DNA of 64,000 bases from Narthecium ossifragum (lineage: Eukaryota > Streptophyta > Magnoliopsida > Dioscoreales > Nartheciaceae): assembly GCA_963920575.1 (NCBI GenBank), contig OY986963.1, positions 1,526,896 to 1,590,895 of the forward strand, in the 5' to 3' direction. Below are positions 38,101-51,450 of the stretch, one piece after another. Under the pieces are notes generated by a model. It saw only the letters and a list, made by a program, of their open reading frames with translations. It was not told where the DNA came from and made no database searches. Both the position numbers and the translations under genes were made by a program. Positions within the stretch are counted from its first letter, which is position 1. Each line of letters starts with the position of its first letter.

Positions 38101-41100
38101 CAATCAACTGCAATGCCAAAAAAGCATTTCTCATCAGTGACTTCCCTAGCACTATCAGAAGATGGATTTACCTTGCTCAGTGCTGGAAGAGATAAGGCAT
38201 GTTTTTCCTGTTGTTCTCGCTTAAATACAGTTTCTCATCTGCATTATTACTACGCCTCTGTCTCTTTTGTGCTTCAACCGGATGATTTCTAGATGACTTG
38301 TCATTTAATTAGCTGCACTTGGTAGCTTTACCATTTTTTTCTTTTGTGGAGGAAATTTGCATTTTATTTAGTTTCTAACAAGTAATTTCCAAATTATTAG
38401 ACTAAAAGAAGTTTTTTTTAATCTTGTGTAAATCTATTCTTGGAAGCTCATTTTTATTTCTTTACATCAGCTTTTTCTCTTTTGAAAGTTCTTATTTATC
38501 CCTTATTGGGAGATTTGTGTCTTCAAATCATTTAAAGTCAGTTTTCATAACACGTGTGCTAATGTCTTATTACTTTCCGTTGTTCACATTCATTAGCACT
38601 TTATTTTTCGTATAACATGTTTATGGAAATTTTGCGACTGACAATTAGCTGGGTGTTCTAAACATCGATACTAACTGGGAGATAGGTTCAGGTGACCCAT
38701 GCCTCCATTTCATAACTCGATGGTGAATCTTATGTTTTCTCATTTCAACCTGATAATGCATTATTTCTGCCTAACATGCTGTGCTTTCCTTCTATGTCGT
38801 GGATATCAAATTGATTGCCAATTTACCATGTTTATAATTTACACCTCGTCATCATAGCCTTTCACTTTTATGTGGATGTAATGCAGGATTTGACCATAGT
38901 CCAAGGCATCTTTAATATGTGCTTCCCTCATCTCACATAGACATACATGCATGTCTTCATGCAACGCTTTCATTTCTCTATCATATTCCACAAAAAGGCT
39001 GATCTGTCAAGCAACTTTAGGTTGTGAATATGTGGGACTTGCATGAATTTAGCCACAAGATGACTATACCAGCATTTGAGATGGTAGAAGCTGTTTGTGT
39101 TGTTCCTTCTGGGACTATTTTCGCTTCTTTGACCAATGAACTATCAAGTGGGAAGAAGAAAAGAAATGGTGTGCCACCAATCTATTTTTTGACAGTTGGT
39201 GAATGTGGAATTGTACGCATTTGGAGCTCTGAATGGTAATGCTGTCGCACAGCTTTTTAATCTATCAGATTCAACTGTTCAATTTATGTGAACTTGAATA
39301 TTCTATCGTATTCACTTGATGATTTTTTTGTTTTAACAGTGCAGTCTGCTTATATGAGCAGCAAAATGCAGATGCAACTCTTAGCTCAGATGACTCTAGA
39401 AGAGGGTTCTTGGATGCTATAATATTACCTCTGGACCAAGGATTACTTTGTACAACTGCTGACCAGCAATTTTTGTTTTATCGCCCTATGAAATCTTCTG
39501 AAGAGGCATATCAGTTAAATCTGTACAGACGGCTTGTAGGATATAACGAGGAGATTCTTGATATGAAATTTTTGGGTGAAGAGGAAAAATTTCTTGCAGT
39601 GGCTACTAATTTGGAGCAGGTAGAACTTGTTTGATATGTTTTTCTCATAATCTGTTTTGGAATTGGCAGACGATCATGTTCTTGTCTTTGTCTCATTAGG
39701 AACAAATAAAATTTGATGGATTAGATTCTACATTTTAGGTCATTTTACTATGTTCCCTGATAGATATATTAGCAAGAGTGTTGCTTTTGCTGCTGAGTTT
39801 GGGGAGTTATATTTCCTGATACTATATTTTCTTTACTGCCTTCTTAGATGTAAATCTTTTTCTTATTTTGTCTTTTGTTCTTGGCAGTAGGGACTTGCTA
39901 CTCCTTATATATCTTCTAAGCTTTTCTATTCGTCAAATAAGCTTCTAGGTCCTTTATACTGTGCTGAAATTATATCAGAGCTTCCGAAATATTTACTGAC
40001 TTTTATGTTATTCCTCATTTTTGTAGGTGAGAGTTTACGATCTTTCATCCATGTCATGCGTATATGTATTGGCAGGGCACACGGATATTGTGGTTTGCCT
40101 TGACACATGCGTTTCAATTTCGGGGAGAACACTTCTTGTAAGTGGAAGCAAAGACAACAGTGTGAGTCACACCATCTTTCACTCATTTACAACGAGATGA
40201 CCACAATGAAGGGTCACACAATCCCTATTCTGAATGGCTCATGCAGAACGAATTGATCTTAGAGCTTCGAGAATGATTTGGAGTAGAAGATGAATTAGCT
40301 TAGTGTCAATTGAATTTGAGGTTTTGCTCGTCTTCAATTGAAGGTTTTAGTGTTTGACTTATCATATGTAGCTAGAAAGTTCATATAACTAATCCACAAA
40401 AGCAATAGAAGTCCGTTTACTTTTACCTTATTTTTAGGATGAAATCAAGAATCCAGATGTCTATAATCCAATGGTTCCATAGTCATAGAGGTGCAAATCA
40501 TTAGATGGCTCACTCAATATAAATCTACGAGGCTCTGTATTTTCACTCTGTACAAGAGTTGACACTTTCAAGTTTGCAGGTAAGACTATGGGATGTTGAA
40601 AGTAAACACTGCATAGGAATTGGTAAAGGCCACACGGGAGCTGTTGGAGCAGTAGCATTTTCCAAAAAATCAAGAAAGTTCTTTGTTAGTGGCAGCAGGT
40701 AAGAGCTGCCAATATAAGTAAAAAAGTCTTCTTTTTGCTATGTGATATTTGACAACTAATTTTTAATGCTTTTTTCTTAGACAGGTATTTTGACTATGTT
40801 CGTTGATCAATTTCCTTAACAATATGAATGTTGCTATTTTTAATTGACTAGCTTGTAGATAGATGTTTTAGCACTTTATTTTTCTGTGGAACCTAGGATT
40901 ATTTTTTATTTTTTTGATGATTAGTTGAGCCTTTTACCTTCGCTTTGGGGGGTGCTGTGGAACCTAGGATGCACACTGACTACAACTGTTTGTATTTACC
41001 CTCTATCATCTTCCTGTGATTAGAGATTCATGTTGACTACAAGTATGCAGATTTTGCTTATTGCGTCAATAAGCTAATCATCGTATGAGTACAACACTCT

Positions 41101-43348
41101 GTTGTTGGAAACAACATTAATCATAAAAGCCAATTCATGTCACAGAATGACTCGATTGGAATCTGGGATGCCTAAGACAACTGACTTAGTTACCTTTCAC
41201 ATTCCAAAATTTAGGACAATGTTGAACTGCTTTAGTATATAATTGCTATTGCACTACATTTTATATAAGCAACCTTTATATTTGATTAAGATACTGAAGG
41301 CAGAGGACAATGATCTTAGTGGGGATCAATAGGTGAGATGATAGGTACTACATAGGAAGCACCGACACTTCTAGCAGTGGAGTGTCCGTGTCCGACACTT
41401 TCCAAGCATGTCCTTTTTATTTTAGGTCTGTCATGTCGGACACGACACTTGTTGGACACTTGTCGGACATGTGTTCGACACTCTCCCAGCTTGTCCTTTT
41501 TATTTTATGTCTGTCATGTGACAGACAAACTATGGATGCACGGCAACACAGCCCATGTCGTCTTCTCTGTTGGATGGAGTTTAGACACACTGGTTTAAAG
41601 GTGGCTCCCATTTTTTCCTTTCTTCCGCAATTTAAAGACCTAACCTTAAAATCTTAAGGTTCGGCAAGTTAATGCCAAATTGGTGCATTGATTGATAGTG
41701 GCATCGATGTTTAAGCTAAAAGGTATATATATTTTTTTATATTGTATTTAGTCATGTATATATGGCATATAAAAAGATTTTTTTTGTCTATGTGTCCTTG
41801 CTATGTCGTGTACTGCATTTTACAGAAATCGCTGTGTCGGCGTTTCCGTGTCATATCGTATCCATGTCGCGTGTCCGTGTCCGTGCTTCCTAGGGTACTA
41901 CAACATGTTGGATTTGCTAGTATTTTTAACAAGGTCAATCTTTGATACAATTATTAGAAGAATCATGAACATCGCCATGCATGGAGGTCTTCTGGATAAG
42001 ATACAAGGAGTATAATGAAAACAAGATATGAACCACCTGTATGCATGAACGTCTAGTAATGAAAAGTGACAGATCACTGCTTTAACAGCCTGATTTACTT
42101 ATTTACGAGTAGAACTGGATTATTTTTTGGGGTTGGAGTCTTATTTGGAAATATATGGTAGTTGAGAGCATGGTTTTTGGGGTTGGAGTCTTATTTGGAA
42201 ATATATGGTAGTTGAGAGCATGGATTTGCTTGTCGGTGGCACTAATAGTGCCAAATCTTCACCTGGCATCTTATGTACCGATGGCACGTAGTGTGCCAAT
42301 CTCAGTGCTGGCGAGCTGGAGATAGATTAGAGCAGGAGAAGATAGGAGTGAAGGAGGAGGGGAGGAGGAGAAGAGATCGAGCCAATGGAGAGTCATTGTC
42401 AGGGAGAGGAGGGAGTCCGAGCCAATGGAGAGCCGTCGTCGGTCGTTGGTTGTCAACAAGAGAAGAGAGGGGCAAAGCCTGCGTAATTAGATTAGGTTTA
42501 GACTAGGTTTTTTTCCCTTTTATATATGTACCTAACTTAGGTTAACCAGTTTCGGGTTTTGCCTTGTACAAGAAAAAGGAAGAATATCCTAACCCTAATT
42601 CTCAGCCGACTTTTTACCTTCTCTCCCCGACGCGCGACCACGGCTCCGGCTCTCCATCTCTCCCTGACGATAGCTCCACTCTGGCTCTTCTCCTCCTCCT
42701 CTCCTCCCATCTTCTCCTCTGTGACAGTTTTGGGAGCTTTTTCGTGCCAGTTTCCCGCCAGCTCGGTAAATAACGACCAAGATGGCACATTTCGGCTGGT
42801 ACCGCAAGCCTTGGTTGAGAGATTTAAAGATCCTCGACAGTGATTTCAACCCACTTGACATCTTTGGGAAAGTAGTATGTATAGGTTTCTTCAGTGTATG
42901 GTTTGAAACTTTTGCTTGGGAGGACCAAACTGAGAAGGCCTGCTCCTTTATTCGCTTTTATTTTTTTGAAAGCTCGTCAATAGTACATGGTACTTGAGAA
43001 TCCATGGAATATTGTGAAACATTTGGGCAATTTGCTTGCGCCGAGTTATTGGATATTCTTGACATAGAGTAGGAACTAAAAATTGGAGTGTGGAATAGGA
43101 GACAGAACAAGTTGTTTATAAGAAGTGATTGTCATTGCTGATTCATCTCACTTGATAAGTCTTTGCAATTGTCATGCTGCATTTACTGAATTGCTGGTTA
43201 TTGAGTTTAGAACTCTTGAAAAGCCCTGAACTGATCAAGTTGTTTCTTGCAATTCATTCGAACTTCTTTTTTTTAATCTATGATATTAGTTGACCCGATA
43301 TGGAAGTGGATGTATTATGATTTTTTTATTACCCACATGTATCATAAA

Positions 43349-43392
<44 letters not shown>

Positions 43393-46300
43393 TTAGTAGA
43401 TCTTTAAAAATATTTTCACATGTTGCTCCAAGAAATGAGATGGTTTTGCAACTTCATTACATTAACCCTTATGCAATGCTAATTATCATTATTTCATCCT
43501 GTGGCTGCAGCGACCACACCATTATGGTGTGGAGTCTCGATCATCTCTCAGAAGATGCTGATCAGGAGATTATGCTTAAAACAAAAAAAGTCGTAGCCGC
43601 ACATTCTAAAGACATCAATTCTCTTGCTGTTGCACCAAATGATAACCTCATTTGTAGCGGTTCTGAGGTCAAGAAGCTTTCTTCTTAATGATATTTTTAT
43701 GTGACTTCATCAAACCTTGTAATTTTTAATAAAATCACCTATACATGTGCTGCCAGGATCGTACTGCTTGCATTTGGAGGCTTCCTGATCTGGTTTCTAT
43801 TGCTAGGCTAAATGGTCACAAAAGAGGAGTTTGGTCTGTGGAGTTCTCTCCAGTAGATCAATGCGTTTTGACATCATCAGGTGATAAAACCATAAAGATA
43901 TGGGCCATTTCTGATGGTTCATGCTTGAAAACTTTTCAGGGACACACTGCAAGTGTATTACGAGCGACATTTCTCACACGAGGCACCCAAATTGTTTCTT
44001 GCGGTAGGAGGCCAACATTTCCCTATGTGCTGTGTGCTGCTTACCCAAGCTCCTTCTGTATGTTATGAATGTGGAATCATTTTCTTGGTTCAGGAGGTGA
44101 TGGCTTGGTCAAGTTATGGACTGTTAAATCAAATGAGTGCATTGCTGATTATGACCAACATGAAGGCAAGGTAGTTATTGTTCCTGTTGCCATGAAAAAT
44201 AGATAGGAAAAATTCATGCTTTTATGCTTTATTCATCTCTTGGCAAGTATGTGTTGATTGTTGTCATTGAGCAGAATTCACTACATCTATATGTGCATGG
44301 ATTGTCTTTTCAGAGTTTATTTTGCAGTTGCACTATTTTTGGTCTTTGATTGGAAATGGCATCCCTCTATTTTTCCTTTGTGTTTTTGATGCATTATTGA
44401 ATTATATGTTGCACAAAGACTCATGTTTTGAGTATTGCAAATAAGCTTTGCTACAGACTTGTTTGCTTTTCTTGATGTCAATATGCCACGCATGAGAGTC
44501 AAAGGACAATCAGTGAATGAGTGATTCCTTGGACTTCACTTTAGGGGTTTGCGAACTATGCTTCTCAGTTTTTGTTGTTCTGTTTTTTATCATGCCAAAC
44601 AGTCGGCTTATTAATTGTCCTTCCTATGCGATTTGACTAATGTATGCAAAACCCTTCCAAGTAGGATGACATGTACGTAGCATTTGGACCAGGGAGTTCC
44701 CCAACCATCCGGTTTTGGGACTGATTATGTCTGGTACAGAATTTGTCCAATTTCGTCAATCGAGTTTAAACCAACTGTCATTTTCTCTTTACCTGTGAGC
44801 CAAAACACATTTTCAAGTCAAATTACAGGTTTTATATTAATCAATGATTGTAAAGATGTTGTACGTATCTCATCACAGTTTGTTTTTAACATGCTCAGTC
44901 TTAAACTTGTTATAATGTCCAACTAATCCTAGCCATCATCCGTATATCTGGATCTCACACTGTCAAAGTTGATCCTATTTTATAAGAGTTCTTAGAAAGT
45001 TGACACTCAAAAGTGACAATCCCATGGTTGCAAAGAGCTTCATATTATTTTTTGTTTAACAGCTGATAAATTTTGTTCCATTTTGCTCATGATGCGAAGT
45101 ACCTCAAATGACCCTCCATGTGCTGTAACATTAGTCAAATGGTTCATCATCATTCATCTCGTTTCCTGCATATTTATAGATATGAAATGGCTCAATGGTC
45201 AGTTAGACTTTCTCTTCATTTGGTTTTTCTCTGCAGGTCTGGGCATTGGCGGTTGGTAAGGTGACAGAAATGCTGGCAACTGGTGGTACTGATGCTGTTG
45301 TTAATTTGTGGCATGATTGTACTGCTGAGGATAAGCAGGAAGCCTTCCATAAAGAAGTGAGATTCTATTCCTTCTTATTGGCATATAATTTTATCCCAAA
45401 AAACTCGTCTTTGAAGCATTCTATGTTAATTATATTGATTCCATCAAGATAAACAAATATTAAATTATGTTGGATTTGTCATTTTCCTCATCAAGTAGCA
45501 TGTGCTAATGCATCTCTAGCCAACTAAATAAGTTAAGCTGTCAAACAGTCTGAATGACTACAACTGTCAATACATGTAGATATGCGTACATAATATCGGT
45601 TTCACTTTAAAAAAAAATCTGTATCTATGCATACATTTAGTCGCCAATTGTAGCCTATACATGCATATACATGATGGATTTTGGCATTGCTCACTGCTTC
45701 TGATGAACCAGAGGATTTTCTTATAAAATCTTTTTTGGTAAGCAATTAGAATCCCTCTACTTTTGTTCTCATTAATCTTTTCGTCTGTTCTAGGTGATCA
45801 GTATCCTTCATTCTCTTCTCCAATCTTGTTCTACACATGCAAACATTTGCAAGCTCTCTGTTCTTCTTTTAAAAAAAATACTCGTGAGATGAACTTGTTA
45901 AAAATATTGTCAAAAATGTTGTGTACCTGTAGCTGTACAATGCTAATTATGGACATTGAGAGAAGTAAATAAATTATACAAGCATACTATACATGAGTCG
46001 AAATTTATGTCCTTAGGTTGAGAAATGGGATGCTAGGTTGACGGGAAGTATATTATGTATGGGAGGAAATCGGTATGACTTTGACAAAGAAAGGGATATC
46101 ACATATGTTATGTCTGACCAAATTTGCTCTACCTCCGCCTGTTCTTAAGCTTGTGATGTGCTATATTTTTGGGGTGATCTTTTGTGAATGGAAAAGGTCA
46201 ATATGAACTATGAACTTCTTTCGTTCTTTTGCTCTTCGTGTAATGCTGGGCTCTGTGATGACTATCTAATCTCTGTTATATCTTTCTTCCAATGCAGGAG

Positions 46301-47631
46301 GAAGCGATTCTAAGAGGTCAAGAACTGGATAATGCTGTGTCTGATGCTGATTATTGTAAAGCGATTCAACTTGCATTTGAACTTCGAAGACCACATAAAC
46401 TCTATGACTTATTTTCACAACTTTGCAGGTAAGTGTTAATGTCTACTTTGTGCCTTTTTTGCCATTTACTTCCAGCTCATTTGAGGTAAAAAAATGTAGG
46501 AAAAGGGATGGCGACAATCCAGTACAGAAAGCACTTTCAGGTCTTGGGAGGGAGGAAATTCGTGTGCTTCTTGAATACATTCGTGAATGGAATACGAAAC
46601 CCAAGCTTTGTCATGTTGCACAATTCGTATTCTATTGGGTATTTTGCATCTTTCCTCCAACTGAACTTGTGGAGGTAATGTTAAGTTCCTGTTTAAAAAA
46701 CAAGCTAATATAATGTTGGAAATCCTTGCAGTAGCCACTTAAACTCCAAACAGTAGTTTTTAGTTTTCAACTGTACTGTCCTATTTTGAAAGTTGCTATT
46801 TTCTATCTGTATTTGCTGTATTTCTTTTCTTACAACATGGTCATATCTCCTCGAAGATAAAAAATAACTTATGTGTCATACATGAGGTGCCTTCTAGTGA
46901 CAAACTGTGAGTTGAATTCTTATGCTTTTACTTGTAGACATCATTGATGCAAGTTTCTGGTTGAAGGTTATAATGCAAGTTTCTGGTTGAAGGTTATAAT
47001 GCAAGTCTATGCCACTATTTTTCAACCCTTATTAATCACCATAGTAACCAAAATGCAGCAATTTGTTCCTTTGACTACCACTTTTTAACTGGAAAATCCA
47101 TCTCTTTTAAGATGGCTAAGATGACCTCTGAAGAGGTATTTTATGTCTCCATGTATGCCATTTCTATCATTCCTTCACTTTAAATGCTAGCCATGCTTGT
47201 ATATGTTATACAATTAATGTAGACTTCAGTCAGGACTTCAGTTTTTATGAATGAATTGTTTGAATTCTCAGATCAAGGGCATTAGCGAACTCCTCGAAGG
47301 CCTTATACCTTATTCACAAAGGCACTACAGCAGGATTGACAGGCTAGTCAGAAGCACATTTTTGTTCGACTTTCTTCTAAGTGGAATGTCAGTCCTAGAA
47401 CCAGAAGAGCCTGCAATGTCCTTGGAGATGAATGCTAGGGATGAACACTTACTGAAGGATGATGGTCTGGTAAATGGTGCACCTGCCAGTGATGTCAGCA
47501 ATGACCAGACGATGGTCCTTTCAGATGGAGGGGAAAAGGTCTCTGCGAAGAGGCAAAAACCCAACAAATCCGGTAGAGTTTCAAAGAAAAAAGTCAAGTT
47601 GTCATCCAACAATGATAGTTCTGCCATTTGA
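35150..47631 (+). CDS. TOZ: WD40 protein UTP13 / TORMOZ (TBL3 homologue), SSU processome
   Basis: Fourteen exons: 35150-35458, 36325-36507, 38038-38196, 39021-39235, 39340-39619, 40027-40161, 40580-40698, 43511-43667, 43757-44003, 44094-44170, 45237-45356, 46298-46428, 46500-46674 and 47272-47631. All phases close, giving 888 residues. Twelve or so WD40 repeats run from about residue 60 to 650 (for example HSRLIRVWDLS, GADKRICIWDVD, SDDASVRVWNLK, SKDNSVRLWDVE, GDKTIKIWAIS, GTDAVVNLWHD), forming two propellers as in Utp13. The conserved Utp13 C-terminal domain spans about 675-800 (RGQELDNAVSDADYCKAIQL, YSRIDRLVRSTFLFDFLLSG), then a basic lysine-rich tail. UTP13 is a UTP-B subunit needed for 18S rRNA processing in the nucleolus; Arabidopsis TOZ mutants arrest as embryos. 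The frame is open upstream of the chosen ATG but has no other ATG. Intron 3 appears to start with GC. Intron 7 (2.8 kb) has swollen with repeats. Confidence 0.96.
38197..39020 (+). other. GC-AG intron of UTP13
   Basis: Exon 3 ends GATAAG and the intron begins GCATGT, while the next exon starts after TTTAG with GTTGTGAATATG. Only this join keeps the conserved reading SAGRDK-VVNMWD of the WD repeat and the phase. GC-AG introns are about 1% of plant introns. The nearest GT (38201) would add residues and shift the frame. Confidence 0.8.
41352..41893. mobile_element. hAT-like MITE in UTP13 intron 7
   Basis: 542 bp flanked by a perfect 8-bp direct repeat GGTACTAC (41344-41351 and 41894-41901). The ends are inverted: ATAGGAAGCACCGACAC at the left, CTAGGAAGCACGGACAC read in from the right. 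An 8-bp duplication is the hallmark of hAT elements. Inside, AGCATGTCCTTTTTATTTTA is duplicated with small changes about 85-90 bases apart, and GTGTCCG/CGGACAC palindromic words recur. No transposase. Confidence 0.75.
42124..42225. repeat. 50-bp tandem duplication in UTP13 intron 7
   Basis: The unit from TTTTTGGGGTTGGAGTC to TTGAGAGCATGG occurs twice head to tail with period 50 and no difference seen. Confidence 0.9.
42230..42860. repeat. Inverted-repeat unit with purine/pyrimidine arms, possible MULE relic
   Basis: A left purine arm (about 42330-42440: GGAGGAGGAGAAGAG, GTCAGGGAGAGGAGG, GGAGAGCCGTCGTC) is echoed in reverse complement by a right pyrimidine arm (about 42610-42720: CTCTTCTCCTCCTCC, TCTCCCTGACGATAG, GGCTCTCCATC). 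The design is like the MULE in the ABCB intron, but I could not place ends or target duplications. Confidence 0.45.
43350..43390. repeat. (AT)n microsatellite
   Basis: About 20 AT dinucleotides in UTP13 intron 7, 120 bases before exon 8. Confidence 0.95.
46947..46998. repeat. 26-bp tandem duplication in UTP13 intron 13
   Basis: The unit from ATGCAAGTTTCTGG to AAGGTTATA is repeated once head to tail with no difference seen. Confidence 0.85.
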
Positions 47632-50600
47632 ATTGTGCCAATTTTTGCCGTGGTTTACTTGTATTGTGTAGCTTTTTCACAGAGATGTATGGTAGGACAA
47701 GTGAGCTTATGTTGCTTCGGGCAACATTATGTAATTTGTCAATTTTTGTATCAATTTTTTACTAGGTTTTAGAGAAGTATTTGTCTGAAAATGTTGGCGT
47801 CTTAGCTGATGTATCAAATGCTTTTATATCTTTGTGATTGGTTCGTCAAATAGATACATAAACTCAATTGCTCGGGGTTGGCATGCAGTGTCTTCCTGAG
47901 TGTGTTGGCTGATGATGCGTGAAGCTTAGGGAGCTAGTTGGGTAAAGCTTGTTGATCATGGCTATGAGGTCATGACCACACCACTTCATATCCTCTGTGA
48001 GAAATGCTTGCGTTATAACCCCGTGACTTCCTTGTATTTTCCTAGCAACTTGAACAAGTCTTGTTTCTATACATGCTCTAGTGAGGTAGGCCATTATTGG
48101 AGATATTGTACTCAATTTGGTGTCTGTTGAGTGCACACTTGCATCATTAAATTTCCCATTTATGAATATGATAAGCTGAGGCTTTCTTAATGGCTAAGAA
48201 CTGAGCTTAAGACTACTCCAATCCAAAGTAGTAGGTAACTTCGTCAGGAACACAAAGAAATGGGGGACACTAGACTTGGTCTTGCGGTTGGTATGCGTGA
48301 AGGAATTATTCCTATGGAGGACCAAATGAGAAGACAATGCTAAGATGCGCTAAACCTGGTACAGTTGTTCCTATAAAGACCCAGGTATTTTTGGATTACC
48401 TCTTGACCTGCCTGAGAAAACAAGAAAACTAAAGTGTATATATACCTTCATTCCATCCAAATGGTGCCAAAAGAGGAACGATAATATAGAGACCCAGGCA
48501 TTCTTTTACATCTTGAACTTGAAAAAGGGATGCAAAAAAACAGAAAAAATAAAAAATAAAAAATAAAAATCTACAGTATATTAATCCATGAGTCCATCCT
48601 GGGATGATCCATGCATTTATTTGCATCCTAAGGCAAATGAGAGCACTTGAACACTGGCACGATTATGACTTTCTTGGCTCTTTCCAGTAAGTGCCAAAAG
48701 GAGTTGCGAGAGAGATCCATCAAGTTACAGGTCCTCTCCACAGGAAATAGATAGGTGCACAGTCCCTGTATTTGGGCCATGGATTGGGACCCACATTCTT
48801 CGCAAGAACGGCCCAAAAAGTTGGAGGGGGCACACAGACAGTGTTTCCAGACCCTCTTTGTCTCTCTCTCTCTCTCTCTCTCTCTAAGTGGAATTTCTTT
48901 TGGGGAAATGTATCTAATTAACAAGCAATAATAGAGTGATAATTATATATGTGTGATGGAATGGAAAGATGGCCCCCTCCTCCCTTTTTCCTTATTATCG
49001 TCCTGCAGATATGATCTCTGTGTGTGTGTGGAAAGGCCAACCACATAAGCCACTCAATAATATTTTGCACATGGCTATGGAAATATTGGCTAAAGTTGAA
49101 GTGATATGACATGGTTGGCCTATTTTGGCAAATAGAAAAAAATCTAGACTAACAGGAGAGTTGGCTGCTTATTCTTTTCCTGTGATAGTTTGCGAGCATA
49201 GGACAACACCAAAGCTGGAAAAATACCGATATTATGACACCCATTTTGCTTAGAGAAGTAATTGACGTACATGTCAGGTAGTCATGTGAATCGTAAATGG
49301 TCACTTTCAACACTCAAGATCCACTCACATCCGCTGGTTCTCATCACGTAAGCCAATAGTACATGGTCACGTGAGTCATGTGTAGTGTACATGACAAGCC
49401 ACGTACACAAATCTTTTTCCTTTTGATTTTTTTAAGTTTAAATATAATACAAATCTTAAATCAAGAATAATGATGGTACAATTAAAAACCAATAAAGATT
49501 TGACATTTATCTTTATCGGTTCAAACAAGTTTCGAGATTCCAACCTGGCACTAGTTGTAGATAACCAACCATGGATTAATTAGACTTGTTCTTCATTGCT
49601 GTCTCTTAATCAAATCCAAACAGGCAGGCTTAAAATAGGGCCACTTACCTCAAAAGTCACAATTGCCAGGATTCCTCATATTGAGGAGTGGATCTAAAGT
49701 TTACCCGAATATGACACGGCCGAATCCAGCAACCATATCCGAGAATAGATAGATCATCTGCGGCTGTGGGATATCCGGATATTGATATGGCATATCCCCA
49801 TCCCTAATTAAAAGGAATCTATAATTATAGTGATCACATGCACTTGGGTATCAAACTTTCGTGTATGTGAATAATTCCATGATATGATATGCACATGTGA
49901 CATGTGAAGGGAATACCTATATATATGTGGCATGCATGCATAGCAAGCACCTCGACCTGAATCTAAATCCATTAATAAAGCTAATTAGATTGAGAGAGTA
50001 TCATATCATATATTCATAATATTCCTCACCCAATACCAATAGTCTTTTTATGTATAGAGAATATTTAGTTGTGGCTAAGAATCAATAATGGTAGCGTAAT
50101 TGTTACAGAGACCTTAATATAATGTCAAGTATATATGATTATAAAAAAAGAAAGAACCATGTGTTCTATCTGTTCACGCTCGTTCTCTCAACTCCACCGA
50201 TGTAACTGGTGGTTTCATATAGCCTTCTTTTTGACACATCATAAGATGGTACAGGATATGAGCAGCTGCAATCAATTATCATTGGAAAGATCTTTGTTTC
50301 CAATAAGATGTGACCCATATGTATAAAGTCAAGCATCTCATTTCCATGTAAAAACTAGATGGTCAATTGGACATGAATATCTTAATCCCATCAGGCATCA
50401 GCCATGATAATGAATTTGGACTCCGGCATGAATCACACACGCTACTGGCTAAAATTGAAGTGGCACATTAGAATAGTTCTAGTATTATTATGGTCACATC
50501 AGTAAACTTGAATCAGTCACCCACGTTCTTTTTTTATACATTCACGTGCTAGAACACAATATATGTAAGGCTTACATATGGGTCTCTGAAACTTTCAACT

Positions 50601-51285
50601 CTCCTGGACCACTGATATGGTATGCCATTGCCACCGGGGATTAAATTAGCTGTGAAATCGGGATAAGATAATATAAAATGTAACTTCTTTTTTAGGGTGG
50701 TCTGGCGGTACATCCCACGCCGGGCTCTCTCGAAGTAATCATCGTCCATTCATACACACGTCATGGGAAGTAATCATCGTCCATTCATACACACGTCATG
50801 GGGCCTCTTGCCCGCGTGTCTACTGTTTGTTGCCCCTGAAGTCGTTTGGAACTTACCACTCATGGGATCCTCTCCTTCGTGACAATTTGGACGATTATTA
50901 TTAGTGTTTTTGTTTTTATTTTATGAATTATGAAGTTGGTTGTTTAAATAGATATATTTTTTACGTGCGATGAGAGTGACGGCGGCCAAATCACAACATC
51001 AATCAACTGACGTGGACGTGGTTTACCACCAGACGATTTTACTCCCAAATTAGTTTGTTGCGTTCTGTCCAAACTACCTGCACGTTTGTTTTTTTCTACA
51101 TGTTGATGGCTTCCGGTTTCTACTTTCGTACGGGATTAAGTTTCCTATAATGAGTTAGCTCTAATAAGGTGTCCACGAACACTCCACGTACTTAAGTCCT
51201 AGGTTTACTTAAACTCCACCTCCGAGGTGGTAAGTTTATCGTAGTTGGGAATATTCGTTACGTTTAGATCGTTTTATTCGTAACA

Positions 51286-51327
<42 letters not shown>

Positions 51328-51450
51328 AGGACTCCGACGAGGAATCGAGGGAACCAAGAGCCTCTCTCTCTCTCCGTGTCTCCCTTCGCCCTAAAAAGAT
51401 CTAGTTTTTGCAAAGGTTTTGTAGGAGAGATTCAGGGGAAGGAGGAGGAG
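47632..51450. other. Intergenic region between UTP13 and the VTT gene
   Basis: 3.8 kb with no supported gene. It holds a (TC)n run at about 48865-48886, a TAAAAAA-type A-rich stretch near 48548-48568, a fragment GGATATCCGGATATTGATATGG...CATCCCTA near 49770-49805 that resembles the end of a hAT MITE, and a (GA)n run with CGCG at about 51286-51323 in the likely leader of the next gene. Confidence 0.5.
50732..50801. repeat. 35-bp tandem duplication
   Basis: The unit GAAGTAATCATCGTCC to CACGTCATGG occurs twice with period 35 and no difference seen. Confidence 0.9.
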
